Under the pieces are notes generated by a model. It worked only from the letters and a program-made list of their open reading frames with translations. It was not told the origin of the DNA and did not search any database. A DNA stretch of 64,000 nucleotides from Artocarpus heterophyllus (taxonomy: Eukaryota > Streptophyta > Magnoliopsida > Rosales > Moraceae): positions 19,381,679 to 19,445,678 of the forward strand of contig CM046348.1 of assembly GCA_025403435.1 (NCBI GenBank), in the 5' to 3' direction. The position numbers and the translations under genes were made by a program. Shown here piece after piece: positions 16,909 to 28,860 of this stretch (its first letter is position 1; every line of letters begins with the position of its first letter).

Positions 16909-18037
16909 TGTCACGCCCCGGAGTACGGGAGGTGACGTGGCGGAATATTTAGATTAATTAAAAGAGAATTTAATTAAAATTAAGGGTTTAAAAATCCAAT
17001 TAAGCAAGAAATTAAGAAGATTTTTCACCACATTTGATAAACGAATTTATAAATATTTAGCAAATAATAATAATTGAATAAAAACCACGAATATGGGTTC
17101 CACAACCCACAACTTGTGCACACACATGGTTCTGACAATATCATAAATACAATTACAGTCCAAGTACAAATAAAGTTAAGTCTTACATGCCTTGATTAAT
17201 AATACAGAATATAAATAAATTCTCCTATTGCTCCTGAGTTCGGTCCGAAGAATCTTCTCCAAACCTAAAGGGGAAACCACCTAGGGGAAATTTAAAACAG
17301 ATAAAACGTGAGCGAAAGGCTCAGTAGGACTATGTTTTATAAAAATAGTTTAACGCAAAGGAACACAGCATTATTAGAAGTTATTCAAAGGAAACTTAAA
17401 TAAATAAACAATTTGAGTAGAACCGTCCTGACACAGAACAGTCTACTCGTCAAATCAAAACACCAATTTACTTTTACCTAGGCAAACCATGATATCACCA
17501 CCGTAGTGGCCCAGCTGGGTTTCGGGACCTGCCCCCAAGGTCGATCGCCACACGACCCGATCTCTGATATGGCATCATGCCCATGTGTTCATTATCATTA
17601 TCATTCAAAACCCAATTACCGAGTGTTGTCAATTACATTTATTATGAAGTTCATTTCATAATCACGGTATATTAAAATATAACCGATAAAACCATTTTCA
17701 AACAACCGTTGAAAACATTTTGATAGAAATCATTTTCAAAGCCAAAACATTTCAAAACCAGGCTACCAAAGAAATAGGATAGAAGTCCTACCTCAATACT
17801 CGTGCCGGTACCCCACACCGTAATCCCGGTCCGCTATACGTTAGCTCCACGGAACCACGAACGACCCTAGATACAAACTAAGTCAATCAATATCTAGTTC
17901 GAGGCATTCTATGTTACTAAATCATTTCATGATGTCCTAGTGTGCCATTTGTATCATTAAAATCATCCTATAAGGTTGGGATTTAAATCAGGGTTCAAAA
18001 CAGTGAAAACGGGTAAAAATCACAAAATTTTCCATGC

Positions 18038-18190
18038 CTCGGTCGGCCTGCCGGACGCCCTGCTTCGGCCTGCCGAACTGCACAGTTCGGCCTGCCGGAA
18101 ACGAGGTTCGGTCTGCCGGTCAGAAGAACACCGGCCTGCCGATCATCACTCCGGCCTGCCGAACATGAACTTCGGCCTGCCGAACTGGGA
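18038..18190. repeat. CGGCCTGCCG repeat cluster in gypsy LTR
   Basis: About eight degenerate copies of the palindrome-like TTCGGCCTGCCG, separated by 8-16 bp of variable sequence. The 5' LTR has an extra unit (24918-25095). The cluster is by far the most GC- and CpG-rich part of the LTR. Confidence 0.8.
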
Positions 18191-18747
18191 AAACCCAGAA
18201 ATCCTAGCCACGGGTTTCTCGATCCCCAAAATCCAAATCTTGTTTCTAACCTGTTTTTCTCAAATCCCAGGCATGAAAAACAACTATAATTGATAGAAAA
18301 ACATTCCAGAACACGTTTGGGATCATTTAAACAACATTTAAACTCGAAATCCTCAAAAATCCGAAAATGAGAAAAAGAGGAGAAAAATGAAAAATCTTGA
18401 ATTCAATCCGTTTTTCTTCAATCTAAGCTTAGATTCTAGTTGTTCTAAGTTCATTTAACACAAATCCACGGTTTTCTAAGCTAAAACAAACTTAGATTTC
18501 AAAAACACACAAAATTGAAAATTTTGTAAAAAGTTTAGAAATTTCGAATCTAACCTCGAATCGAAGCTTCAATCCGCATTCTCGGTTGCCGAATCACGTC
18601 CCCGAGCTTCCTCTTTGCTGTTCCGAAGCTTGGATTCGAATGGAGTTCAAAAATTTTTGAAAGAGATTGAGAGAGAGAGGGAGCTGCCGAGAGAGAGAGA
18701 AGAGAGAGAGAGTGAAACGTGAGAGTGAGGAGAGAGAGAGAGAAGAG

Positions 18748-18760
18748 GGAAATAAATAGA
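18748..18760 (-). promoter_or_regulatory. TATA-like site of gypsy LTR
   Basis: On the minus strand TCTATTTATTTCC precedes a CT-rich block of about 100 bp. The same arrangement occurs at 25651-25663 in the 5' LTR and at 39393-39402 in the diverged solo LTR, so it is conserved and is the best candidate core promoter. Confidence 0.5.
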
Positions 18761-19032
18761 GAAAATCGGTGGGCGGTTTTACTGTGTGAAAACCATGTGC
18801 CGCCCACGGTTTTGCAAAACAGAGTATTTTTAACATTTTACAAATTGTTGTGTTTTAAAACTCAAAACATCATTTTAAATCCATAAAAAATCATTTAAAT
18901 GTATCAATTTAACAAAACAACCAAAAACTAAAAATCCAACCAAATAATCTAATTAAAGTTAAAACTTTAATTATGGCACACTAATTCATCATTTACATTA
19001 CATTAATGTTAAATAAATTTCAGGACGTTACA

Positions 19033-19045
19033 ACTCTCCACCCCT
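19033..19045 (-). other. gypsy polypurine tract
   Basis: On the element strand AGGGGTGGAGAG lies next to the 3' LTR, the expected primer for plus-strand DNA synthesis. Confidence 0.75.
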
Positions 19046-19080
19046 AAAAGAAATTTCGTCCTCGAAATTTACAACTCATC

Positions 19081-22000
19081 TCAAAAGCAAAACAAATGCG
19101 GATACAATTCCCGCATACTTGACTCTAATTCCCAAGTGGCTTCATCAACACCGTGATGCTGCCACACGATCTTTACCAACGGTATCTCACGACGACGCAA
19201 GCTAATCACTTTCCGGTCGATGATCTGAATCGGCACTTCTTCGTACGTCGTATCCTCCTGAACCTGCACATCGCGAAACGATACTATCTTACCCTGCTCA
19301 GGTGGACACTTCCTAAGCATCGACACATGAAACACATCGTGCACATGAGAAAGTTCGGGCGGAAGATCAAGCCGATAAGCGACCACACCAACACGCTGAG
19401 TGATCTCGAACGGCCCAATATACCTCGGCGCGAGCTTCCCACTCACTCCGAACCGCATAGTTCCCTTACGAGGTGACACCCTCAAGAGAACAAAATCTCC
19501 AACCGTGAACTCTAAGGGTCTACGTCTCCTGTCTGCGTAGCTCTTCTGCCGACTCTGAGCTGCTCTCAATCGATCCCGAATCACCGCGACTTTCTCGTTG
19601 CTGTCACGAATCTCATCTGGCCCAAGAATAACTCTATCCTCCGGCTCGGCTCAACACACAGGTGACCGACACGGTCGCCCATACAATGCCTCAAATGGTG
19701 CCATACCGATACTCGCCTGATAACTGTTGTTATACGCGAACTCCGCCAAATGCAAACATTGCTTCCAATTCCCGCCGAAGTCCAACGCACAAGCACGCAA
19801 CATATCCTCGAGAACCTGAATAACCCGCTCAGACTGTCCATCCGTCTGAGGATGAAACGCCGTACTGAAGTTCAAATCCGTACCCAAAGCCTCCTGAAAA
19901 CTCCTCCAGTACTTAGCATTAAACCTGGTGTCTCGATCAGAGGTGATGGACAAAGGAACCCCATGCAACCTCACAATGTTCTGCATATACAACTCCCCGA
20001 GAATCTTCCTGGAACACGTCGACCTAAACGGAATGAAATGCGCCGATTTCGTCAACCTGTCGACCACAACCCAAACTGCATCGTGTCGCTGCTCCGTCCT
20101 CGGCAAACCTGTGAGGAAATCCATCGTCACATGCTCCCATTTCCACCCTGGAATAGGAAGCGGCTGAAGCTGACCTGCAGGCTTCTGGTGCTCAGCTTTC
20201 ACCTGGAGACACGTCGAACACTTGGCCACGTACTCTCGAACATCTTTCTTCATGCCTCTCCACCAATACTGCCTCTTCAAATCACGATACATCTTGGTGC
20301 TCCCCGGATGAATAGCAAACTGAGACCTATGAGCTTCGTCTAGAACGGCTTTCGTCACCTCGGCGATAACTGGAACTGCAAGACGCTCCCAGAAGTACAA
20401 CGATCCATCTGCATGCACGCTCCATTCCTCGAACTGCTCCCCGTTCTGAATCCGCGACCAAATCCCCTGCAAATGTCGATCCTGCCACTGACCTTGCTTC
20501 ACCATCCGAACAAGAGCTGGAGTCGCTTCCACATGATACAACAAAACTCGATCACCGTCTTCATGATACTGTAGCCGATACTCACTCACTGTCGCATCCC
20601 TGCTCCAGTCCTCAAAAATCAAACAAGCGAGAATCCCTGAAGACTTCCTGCTAAGCGCGTCCGCTACCACATTAGCTTTTCTGGGATGATACTGCAACGC
20701 GAAATCATAATCCTCCATGTACTCCACCCATCTGCGCTGCCTCAGATTGAGATCCCTCTGAGTGAACAAATGCCTCAAACTCTTGTGATCGGAGAAGACC
20801 TGAAACGATGCTCCATACAAGTAACACCTCCAAATCTTCAGCGCGTAGATCACCGCTGCAAGCTCTAAATCATGAGTAGGATAATTCCGCTCGTGAGGTC
20901 GTAGCTGTCTCGATCCGTACGCAACCACACGTCCATGTTGCATCAACACGCATCCAAGTCCACGCCCTGAAGCATCAGCATAAACCTCATACGGCTCGTC
21001 ACTGCTAGGAATAATCAACACTGGAGCTGAAGTCAACCGGTTCTTCAATTCTTGAAAAGCAGACTCACAGTCTTCATCCCACTCAAACTTGACGTTTTTC
21101 TTGATCAATCTCGTCAACGGAGCTGCAATCTTCGAAAAGTCCTTTACAAATTTCTTGTAATATCCAGCCAGACCTAAGAAGCTGCGAATCTCCGCTACAT
21201 TCCTTGGTCGTTCCCATTCCAATATAGCTTCAATCTTGGATGGATCCACTGAAATACCATGCTCCGAGATGACATGACCCAGAAACTTGACCTCAGTCAA
21301 CCAGAACTCACACTTTTCCCTCTTAGCATACAACTGGTGCTCCCGCAGAGTCTGAAGCACGATCCGAAGATGCTGCTCATGCTCCTCCCAAGTCTTAGAA
21401 TACACAAGAATATCATCGATGAACACGATCACAAACTGATCCAGATACGGCCTAAATATCCTGTTCATCAGATCCATAAAAGCTGCTGGAGCATTCGTCA
21501 ACCCAAAAGACATGACTAGAAACTCGAAGTGCCCATACCGAGTCCTAAAAGCTGTCTTGGGAATATCCTCTTCCTTGATCCTGAGCTGATGATAACCTGA
21601 ACGCAAGTCAATCTTTGAGAAGTATCGCGAACCTCCCAACTGATCAAATAGCTCATCAATCCTAGGCAAGGGATACTTGTTCTTCACCGTAACACGATTC
21701 AGCTGCCGATAATCCACACATAACCTGAGAGTCCCATCGTGCTTCTTAGCGAACAAAACTGGTGCTCCCCACGGAGATGTGCTATTCCGAATATACCCTT
21801 TATCAGCAAGCTCCTAAAGTTGCTTTCTCAATTCCTTCATTTCTGCCGGCGCCATCCGATAAGGTGCCATAGAAATCGGTGATGTCCCTGGAAACAACTC
21901 AATACCAAACTCAATCTCCCGATGCTGTGGTAACCCTGATAACTCGTCGGGGAAGACATCCTCGAACTCATCAACCACCGGAATCACTACACTACTACTC

Positions 22001-23673
22001 GAAACATAGGGCTCGCAATCTAGATTGGCAAGAAAAGCAAAACAATCTAGATTCCTTCGCCCTCCTAGACATGACTTCATGAGACGTTCACTCATTAGCC
22101 AATCACCACCACCCTGGTAAGTGATTACCGTCCCCCTATCAGACACTAGGGTCACTTTTCTAAGTTGGCAGTCCACAACTGCATTATACCTGGACAACCA
22201 GTCCATCCCTAAGATCACATCATAGGAGCTCATGGGGAGTATAATCAAATCACTTTTCAAAATCTCATCCCCAATATTTATTTTACAAGATTTACACATA
22301 CAATTTACACACACCCGCCCCAAGGGAGAAGTTACAACTAGGGGTTCATTAAACTCTTCTACTTCTAATCCCAAGGCATGTACAAAAGAGCTCGAAATGA
22401 GAGAATGAGAGGCACCGGTATCAAATAAAACGCGAGCTAGAGATCTAGAAACCAAAACCATACCATCGACAACCGCGTTACCAGTCTGAGAATCTGACCC
22501 TCTAGATGCCATTGCATGAACCTGTACTGGCGCTTTTCCTTTTCCTCTATCGACATTACTGGGTCCTGCATTACTCGGCCGATGCTGCTGAGATGGAGAC
22601 GACTGCACACTACCTGTACTCGGCGCTCTATACTGAGGAACACTGCACTGAAAATACTACGGCTGCTGCCCCCGTGCCGGATATGAGAATTGCTGAGGAG
22701 AAAACTGCAGATACTGCAACTGCGGGTACTGCGGAGGCGGAGGTAGGGTCTGAGGCTGAGGCTGAGATGAACGACTGGCATCCTCCCAGGTCTGCGATCC
22801 AAGACGAGCACTCCTGATCGGGCAATTCCTCTTGATGTGTCCGGGCTGCTGACAGAAATGACAATGGAAGCTGTAGGGATTACTGCGCCCGCTGCCAGAC
22901 GAACTGCTGCTGCCACTGGTCGCACCGCCTTGCTTGCCTTTCCCCGGAGCTGGACGACTACTGGTGCTCTTCCTGCCACTCCTCTGCGGTCCTCCTGAAG
23001 CCTTGGCTCGGTCCTCACAATACTGCACGTAATCATTCTCCACGGAGATCGCCGACGACACAAGCTCTCCGAAACCCCTAAGCCGTAGAGCAACCAACTG
23101 CCGCCGAATAGGAGACTTGAGTCCTTCCTGGAACTTGATACACTTTTCACGCTCCGATGCCACAGCTGATGGAGCAAACCTAGCCAACTCGTTAAACTTC
23201 GCCTCATACTCTCGAACTGATAGATCACCCTGCTGCAATCTATAAAACTCAGCTGCCTTCTGGTCTCTATATCCCTGCGGAAAATACCGATCATAGAACA
23301 GATCCTCGAACTTGTCCCAACCGATATCGCCACCGCGCTCCAGACGCTTAGTTTGTTTCCACCAGGTGTTGGCGCCACCCTCGAGCTTATACGCCGCGAA
23401 TTCCACACGATACTCCTCAGGCACACCAAGAGTATCTAGATGCTTCAACATCGAATCCAACCAATACTCGGCTAGCTGCGGATCCCCATTGCCATCAAAA
23501 GTCGGAATAGACGCCCGCCGAAATTCCTTAAAGAAAGCATGCCGACTACCAACACTGGAGTCTTCCGGTCTAGCCCTGGCTGCCATCTGCCGGAAAGCCG
23601 CAATCATAGACCTCATCAGGCCCTCATCATTTCCGAACTCGGCGTCAGCTGTCGAACGACGTCTAGGTGCCAT
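19081..23673 (-). pseudogene. gypsy gag-pol polyprotein, three internal stops
   Basis: One continuous frame of 1531 codons from ATG at 23673, broken by TAG at 22659-22657, TAG at 21816-21814 and TGA at 19653-19651, with no frameshift. Domains in order: gag with zinc knuckle CHFCQQPGHIKRNC near its end; aspartic protease with DTGAS (Asp codon at 22422-22420); reverse transcriptase with FIDD (about 21423-21412); RNase H ([10 protein letters not shown]); integrase with zinc-binding region, the catalytic stretches [11 protein letters not shown] and [12 protein letters not shown]; and a C-terminal chromodomain-like segment ending in PHLF. Each stop can be explained by one transition (CAG to TAG twice, TGG to TGA). 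As it stands the copy cannot make a full polyprotein unless stops are read through. Confidence 0.93.
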
Positions 23674-23763
23674 TCTCTCACTTCTGAAAACAAAATTTGG
23701 ACTGTCAGAGGTATTTCATTGTCAAACCTATGTGTGCACAATTCCCAAGGTTCATAACCTTGA

Positions 23764-23775
23764 GCTCTGATACCA
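23764..23775 (-). other. gypsy primer binding site, initiator tRNA-Met type
   Basis: The minus strand reads TGGTATCAGAGC three bases after the 5' LTR end. This is the standard plant site complementary to the 3' end of initiator tRNA-Met. Confidence 0.9.
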
Positions 23776-23778
23776 TTC

Positions 23779-25937
23779 TGTCACGCCTCGGAGTACGGGA
23801 GGTGACGTGGCAGAATATTTAGATTAATTAAAAGAGAATTTAATTGAAATTAAGGGTTTAAAAATCCAATTAAGCAAGAAATTAAGAAGATTTTTCACCA
23901 CATTTGATAAACAAATTTATAAATATTTAGCAAATAATAATAATTGAATAAAAACCGCGAATATGGGTTCCACAACCCACAACTTGTGCACACACATGGT
24001 TCTGACAATATCATAAATACAATTACAGTCCAAGTACAAATAAAGTTAAGTCTTACATGCCTTGATTAATAATACAGAATATAAATAAATTCTCCTATTG
24101 CTCCTGAGTTCGGTCCGAAGAATCTTCTCCAAACCTAAAGGGGAAACCACCTAGGGGAAATTTAAAACAGATAAAACGTGAGCGAAAGGCTCAGTAGGAC
24201 TATGTTTTATAAAAATAGTTTAACGCAAAAGAACACAGCATTATTAGAAGTTATTCAAAGGAAACTTAAATAAATAAATAAATAAACAATTTGAGTAGAA
24301 CCGTCCTGACACAGAACAGTCTACTCGTCAAATCAAAACACCAATTTACTTTTACCTAGGCAAACCATGATATCACCACCGTAGTGGCCCAGCTGGGTTT
24401 CGGGACCTGCCCCCAAGGTCGATCGCCACACGACCCGATCTCTGATATGGCATCATGCCCATGTGTTCATTATCATTATCATTCAAAACCCAATTACCGA
24501 GTGTTGTCAATTACATTTATTATGAAGTTCATTTCATAATCACGGTATATTAAAATATAACCGATAAAACCATTTTCAAACAACCGTTGAAAACATTTTG
24601 ATAGAAATCATTTTCAAAGCCAAAACATTTCAAAACCAGGCTACCAAAGAAATAGGATAGAAGTCCTACCTCAATACTCGTGCCGGTACCCCACACCGTA
24701 ATCCCGGTCCGCTATACGTTAGCTCCACGGAACCACGAACGACCCTAGATACAAACTAAGTCAATCAATATCTAGTTCGAGGCATTCTATGTTACTAAAT
24801 CATTTCATGATGTCCTAGTGTGCCATTTGTATCATTAAAATCATCCTATAAGGTTGGGATTTAAATCAGGGTTCAAAACAGTGAAAACGGGTAAAAATCA
24901 CAAAATTTTCCATGCCTCGGTCGGCCTGCCGGACGCCCTGCTTCGGCCTACCGAACTGCACAGTTCGGCCTGCCGAAAACGAGGTTCGGCCTGCCGAACA
25001 TTTCCCCAGATTCGGCCTGCCGGTCGGAAGAACACCGGCCTGCCGATCATCACTCCGGCCTGCCGAACATGAACTTCGGCCTGCCGAACTGGAAAAACCC
25101 AGAAATCCCAGCCACGGGTTTCTCGATCCCCAAAATCCAAATCTTGTTTCTAACCTGTTTTTCTCAAATCCCAGGCATGAAAAACAACTATAATTGATAG
25201 AAAAACATTCCAGAACACGTTTGGGATCATTTAAACAACATTTAAACTCGAAATCCTCAAAAATCTGAAAATGAGAAAAAGAGGAGAAAAATGAAAAATC
25301 TTGAATTCAATCCGTTTTTCTTCAATCTAAGCTTAGATTCTAGTTGTTCTAAGTTCATTTAACACAAATCCACGGTTTTCTAAGCTAAAACAAACTTAGA
25401 TTTCAAAAACACACAAAATTGGAAATTTTGTAAAAAGTTTAGAAATTTCGAATCTAACCTCGAATCGAAGCTTCAATCCGCGTTCTCGGTTGCCGAATCA
25501 CGTCCCCGAGCTTCCTCCTTGCTGTTCCGAAGCTTGGATTCGAATGGAGTTCAAAAATTTTTGAAAGAGATTGAGAGAGAGAGGGAGCTGCCGAGAGAGA
25601 GAGAAGAGAGAGAGAGTGAAACGTGAGAGTGAGGAGAGAGAGAGAGAAGAGGGAAATAAATAGAGAAAATCGGTGGGCGGTTTTACTGTGCGAAAACCAT
25701 GTGCCGCCCACGGTTTTGCAAAACAGAGTATTTTTAACATTTTACAAATTGTTGTGTTTTAAAACTCAAAACATCATTTTAAATCCATAAAAAAATCATT
25801 TAAATGTATCAATTTAACAAAACAACCAAAAACTAAAAATCCAACCAAATAATCTAATTAAAGTTAAAACTTTAATTATGGCACACTAATTCATCATTTA
25901 CATTACATTAATGTTAAATAAATTTCGGGACGTTACA
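23779..25937 (-). repeat. gypsy 5' LTR
   Basis: 2159 bp; near-identical to 16909-19032. Extra length comes from an additional CGGCCTGCCG unit near 24990-25020 and an AAAT-repeat expansion near 24270-24290. Confidence 0.95.
24918..25095. repeat. CGGCCTGCCG repeat cluster, 5' LTR version
   Basis: Same cluster as 18038-18190 with one more unit (GTTCGGCCTGCCGAAC followed by a variable spacer). Unit number therefore changed after or during the last insertion. Confidence 0.8.
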
Positions 25938-25942
25938 TAAAC

Positions 25943-26016
25943 ATATCCTTAGATTTAAGTTTCAAAAGTTATTTTTCTCCCAAAAAAAAAGAGTTTCGAA
26001 AGTTAGTCTAATTACA

Positions 26017-26047
<31 letters not shown>

Positions 26048-28860
26048 AATAGTGTGTTGTTGCTTTCTAAAATTGTAAGTGGAGTCATATCTATCTTATA
26101 AATATGTGTGTAGAGTACTTTTATTCTTGATAAAACAGAAAAGCATGGCTGATATTTCTTACGTTTTGTAATTTTGTTGCCGACAATGTTGGCCAAGATG
26201 CCACACTTTACATTTCTGTGTTTGGTATTCTTCATTCACATGTGTTGCTTGTCCTCTTCTGAGGGTATGCTTTTTTTGTTGGAGGCTTAGCAAAGCATTA
26301 ACATTTTGGTAAATCTTGTGGCCAGTTAAAAAAATAACAACACAAGTAATATTAAGATTATGCACTAATCTAGATAATAGAAATTTGAATTTTTTTTTAA
26401 TATTTGGTAGCATTAGAAATAGTACATATTGAGTTTATGCACTAATCTAGATAATAGAAATTTGATTTTGTTATTTTTGTAGCATTAGAAATATACACTG
26501 TTATTGGATATTGCTTTTTTTCTTTTTTTTTAACAAAACTCTTATTTTTAAGTTACCTCATTAAAAAAAGCCTTAGACATTGTAAACATATCTTTATGAC
26601 AAGCTGACGAAGAGCGAAATCACCGACAGATGAGGGTAGATGAGGGTGAACGTATATTCTCTTGAATTTTTTTTTATATATCAATTTTTATAAATGTGTT
26701 TTGCACCCCTCTCCTTAAATTATATTCCAATCCTTTTTAAAATTATATTTCGTTTCTTTAAAATTCTAATATCTTTTTATTTGCCTCAATTTATTAATCC
26801 AGTCATACTATCACTTCGTGATTTTTTTTTTTTTTTTTGCTCCCTCCCTTATGTGACCTTTAAGATAATTGGATGAGCTGTCTTTTTCTATTTAGTGAGC
26901 AGTTGCCATTTAAATTCCGAATAACAATGTTAGATAAGTGAAGAAAATTCCTTAAAAAAAAAAAAAAAAAAGAGAAGACAAGTGGAAAAAAAAAATAAAA
27001 AAGAGAAGACAAGTGGAGAAGTCATTTCGCCATAAAACGCCAAAACATGTCACATGAAAAATGTCTTTTAGCATTGATTAAAACACCACTTTAGTTGTCA
27101 AGTTCCCAATGAAAACGCTATTGAAATCCAAAATTAGTTTTTTGAATATATTATACAATCGGAGAAGCACACAATATTAAATTCAACCAAAATTATAAAC
27201 TTAAAATATTTAATTATTTCAAAAAATATATACATTTAATTATCATTAAAAAAGTATTCTGCGATATGACTAGATTTTAACAATTCTGTAAAAGTTTGTA
27301 TATACTTATTAGTTCTAACATAATTTGTGACAAAACTTGATGGTCTAGAACTGTGTATAAAAAACATATACTTTTTAATCTTACTTGATATTCTCTTGAA
27401 ATCTTCAAAATTTTAGTTAAAATTATTGTTGTCTAACAACGACATGGGAATCTACTTTTAAATTTTAATTTAGAAAAATTATAGCTCCAATAAAAACCTT
27501 GCTAGAAAAATGTATAGGATGAGGACAAATGCCAATATTTATCGGCACAAGATTATTACAATGGATCAATGAGCAAAAGTTTGCATCAATCTTAAGTTCT
27601 GTTAATCAAATAGTAACTTATATGTTAATTTCAGCAATCATGTATTGCCTTAAAGAAATAGGAATCATGTACCTTATAAAAACCATATACGGATTTTTAT
27701 ATAGTAATAATTTTATAATTCAAAACAAGTGATAATTACCTCTTTTTTTAAAGGCTTTAAGCTCAAATTGTCTCAGAATTTGAGGTGACAATTTAGTCCA
27801 CGACTTTTTAATTTTAATAAAGATATCAATATCTCATGTGTTTTGTACATAATTTATTGTCCAAGGATAGTTTTACTTATGGAATTGACCAAACCTAATT
27901 AAGAAATATAACATAAATAATATGATAAGTGTTTAGTAATTAAAAATTTTACATTCAAGAGAAAGAAACACAAACAAACAGTCCTAGCATCGGACGGAAC
28001 GGGTTGGGTATGCTTCTCCACTTCAGCCTCTGTCTCCACTTTTGCCCTCCATACTTGCCCTCGTACCCACGTTATTTAAGTCGGGGTTTGGTCAAAAAAT
28101 CCCTATCAAAAAGTCTTTTTATATATCCTTTTTATTTACTTATTAAGAACTTAAAAAAAAAGAAAAAAAGAATGAAAGAAAATATGTACTTAAATTAAAT
28201 TCCATAAAGTTGAGTACAAAATTCATTTATATAGCATTAATATCTCACAAACAAATCAAAGTCTGGGAAAAGATATTCCAAAATCTTAAAATAGCTAACC
28301 AAACTCGAGGAATAGAGGTCATATTTACAAGTTATGCTTATGTTAGTTAACAAGTTACTATTTATAACCCATGAGGGTTTTTTTAAGAGGTACAATATTT
28401 TGGAATTTTTTAAGGTACTTAAATATTGCACAATTTTATGTTAAAATAAAGGCAAACGTAATTCGTTTTAAAACTAAGACTCGCGTGTCTTATGTGTGGT
28501 TTTCGTCTAATTCTTAAACCCTATTACCTATTTTAGTCAATTTACGATCAGTTTAAAATTTAAGGCTATTTTTTTTAATTAAAATCAAAGCATCAGCACC
28601 CAGTTATCCTTTTCTATGGAGTTCATGGGTCAATATTTGTGCTAAAACCCTTTGAAAAAAATCACGTCTGTTCTGTCCATGGTGATTGTGAGATGCAGGA
28701 CTTATTTTTGTTTTGACTCTCTCTCTCTTTGCATTTACGTGAGACTTATATTTGTTAGAGCAATCATATCTGTTATAATCTTACTATTTATAAAATTATA
28801 AATTTTAATTTAAAAAATACACTACAAATAAAATTAAATTTTATTGTTTTATTAATAATA
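25943..28860. other. duplicated intergenic block, unit 1
   Basis: AT-rich DNA matching 54134-56990. Includes a pair of direct repeats ('tatgcactaatctagataatagaaatttga', about 26358-26392 and 26435-26466), a TGAGGGTAGA/TGAGGGTGAA doublet at 26630-26650, and the dispersed repeat 28010-28425. No gene found. Confidence 0.5.
28010..28425. repeat. dispersed repeat family, unit 1 copy
   Basis: Relative of the diverged copy at 2551-2945 and near-identical to 56168-56585 by duplication. A 64-codon frame starting at 28004 lies at its left end, but its counterpart in the other unit differs in length, and it is not supported as a gene. Confidence 0.5.

Larger units (their letters stand above)
16909..19032 (-). 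repeat. gypsy 3' LTR
   Basis: 2124 bp, ending TG...CA on the element strand (TGTAACGTCC to GGCGTGACA). Contains a GA/CT-rich block (18655-18750), a TATA-like site and a cluster of CGGCCTGCCG repeats. It differs from the 5' LTR by transitions and by lacking about 27 bp of the repeat cluster. Confidence 0.95.
16909..25937 (-). mobile_element. Ty3/gypsy chromovirus, full length, stop-interrupted
   Basis: A complete LTR retrotransposon on the minus strand: 5' LTR 23779-25937, tRNA-Met-type primer site 23764-23775, one gag-pol frame 23673-19081, polypurine tract 19033-19045, 3' LTR 16909-19032. The 5-bp target duplication TAAAC is seen at 16904-16908 and 25938-25942. The unoccupied site with a single TAAAC is preserved at 54129-54133 in the second duplication unit. 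LTRs differ by roughly 18-20 substitutions, nearly all transitions, plus a few indels over about 2.1 kb. The integrase is followed by a chromodomain-like end (VKIVWQHHGVDEATWE), which together with the long LTRs suggests the Tekay/Del lineage. The insertion lies about 2.15 kb downstream of the GLR stop codon. Confidence 0.95.

Noticed and set aside
18550..18836. Serine/leucine-rich frames on the minus strand of the LTR
   Set aside because: They are translations of the GA/CT-rich promoter block and are interrupted or shifted between copies.
22437..23429. 330-codon minus-strand frame overlapping gypsy gag
   Set aside because: Out of frame with gag, which has the zinc knuckle and ATG start; composition is that of a shifted frame.
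19153..23757. Long plus-strand frames opposite the gypsy gag-pol, such as 19750-20343 and 23312-23770
   Set aside because: Shadows of the minus-strand polyprotein, which has all the domain motifs.
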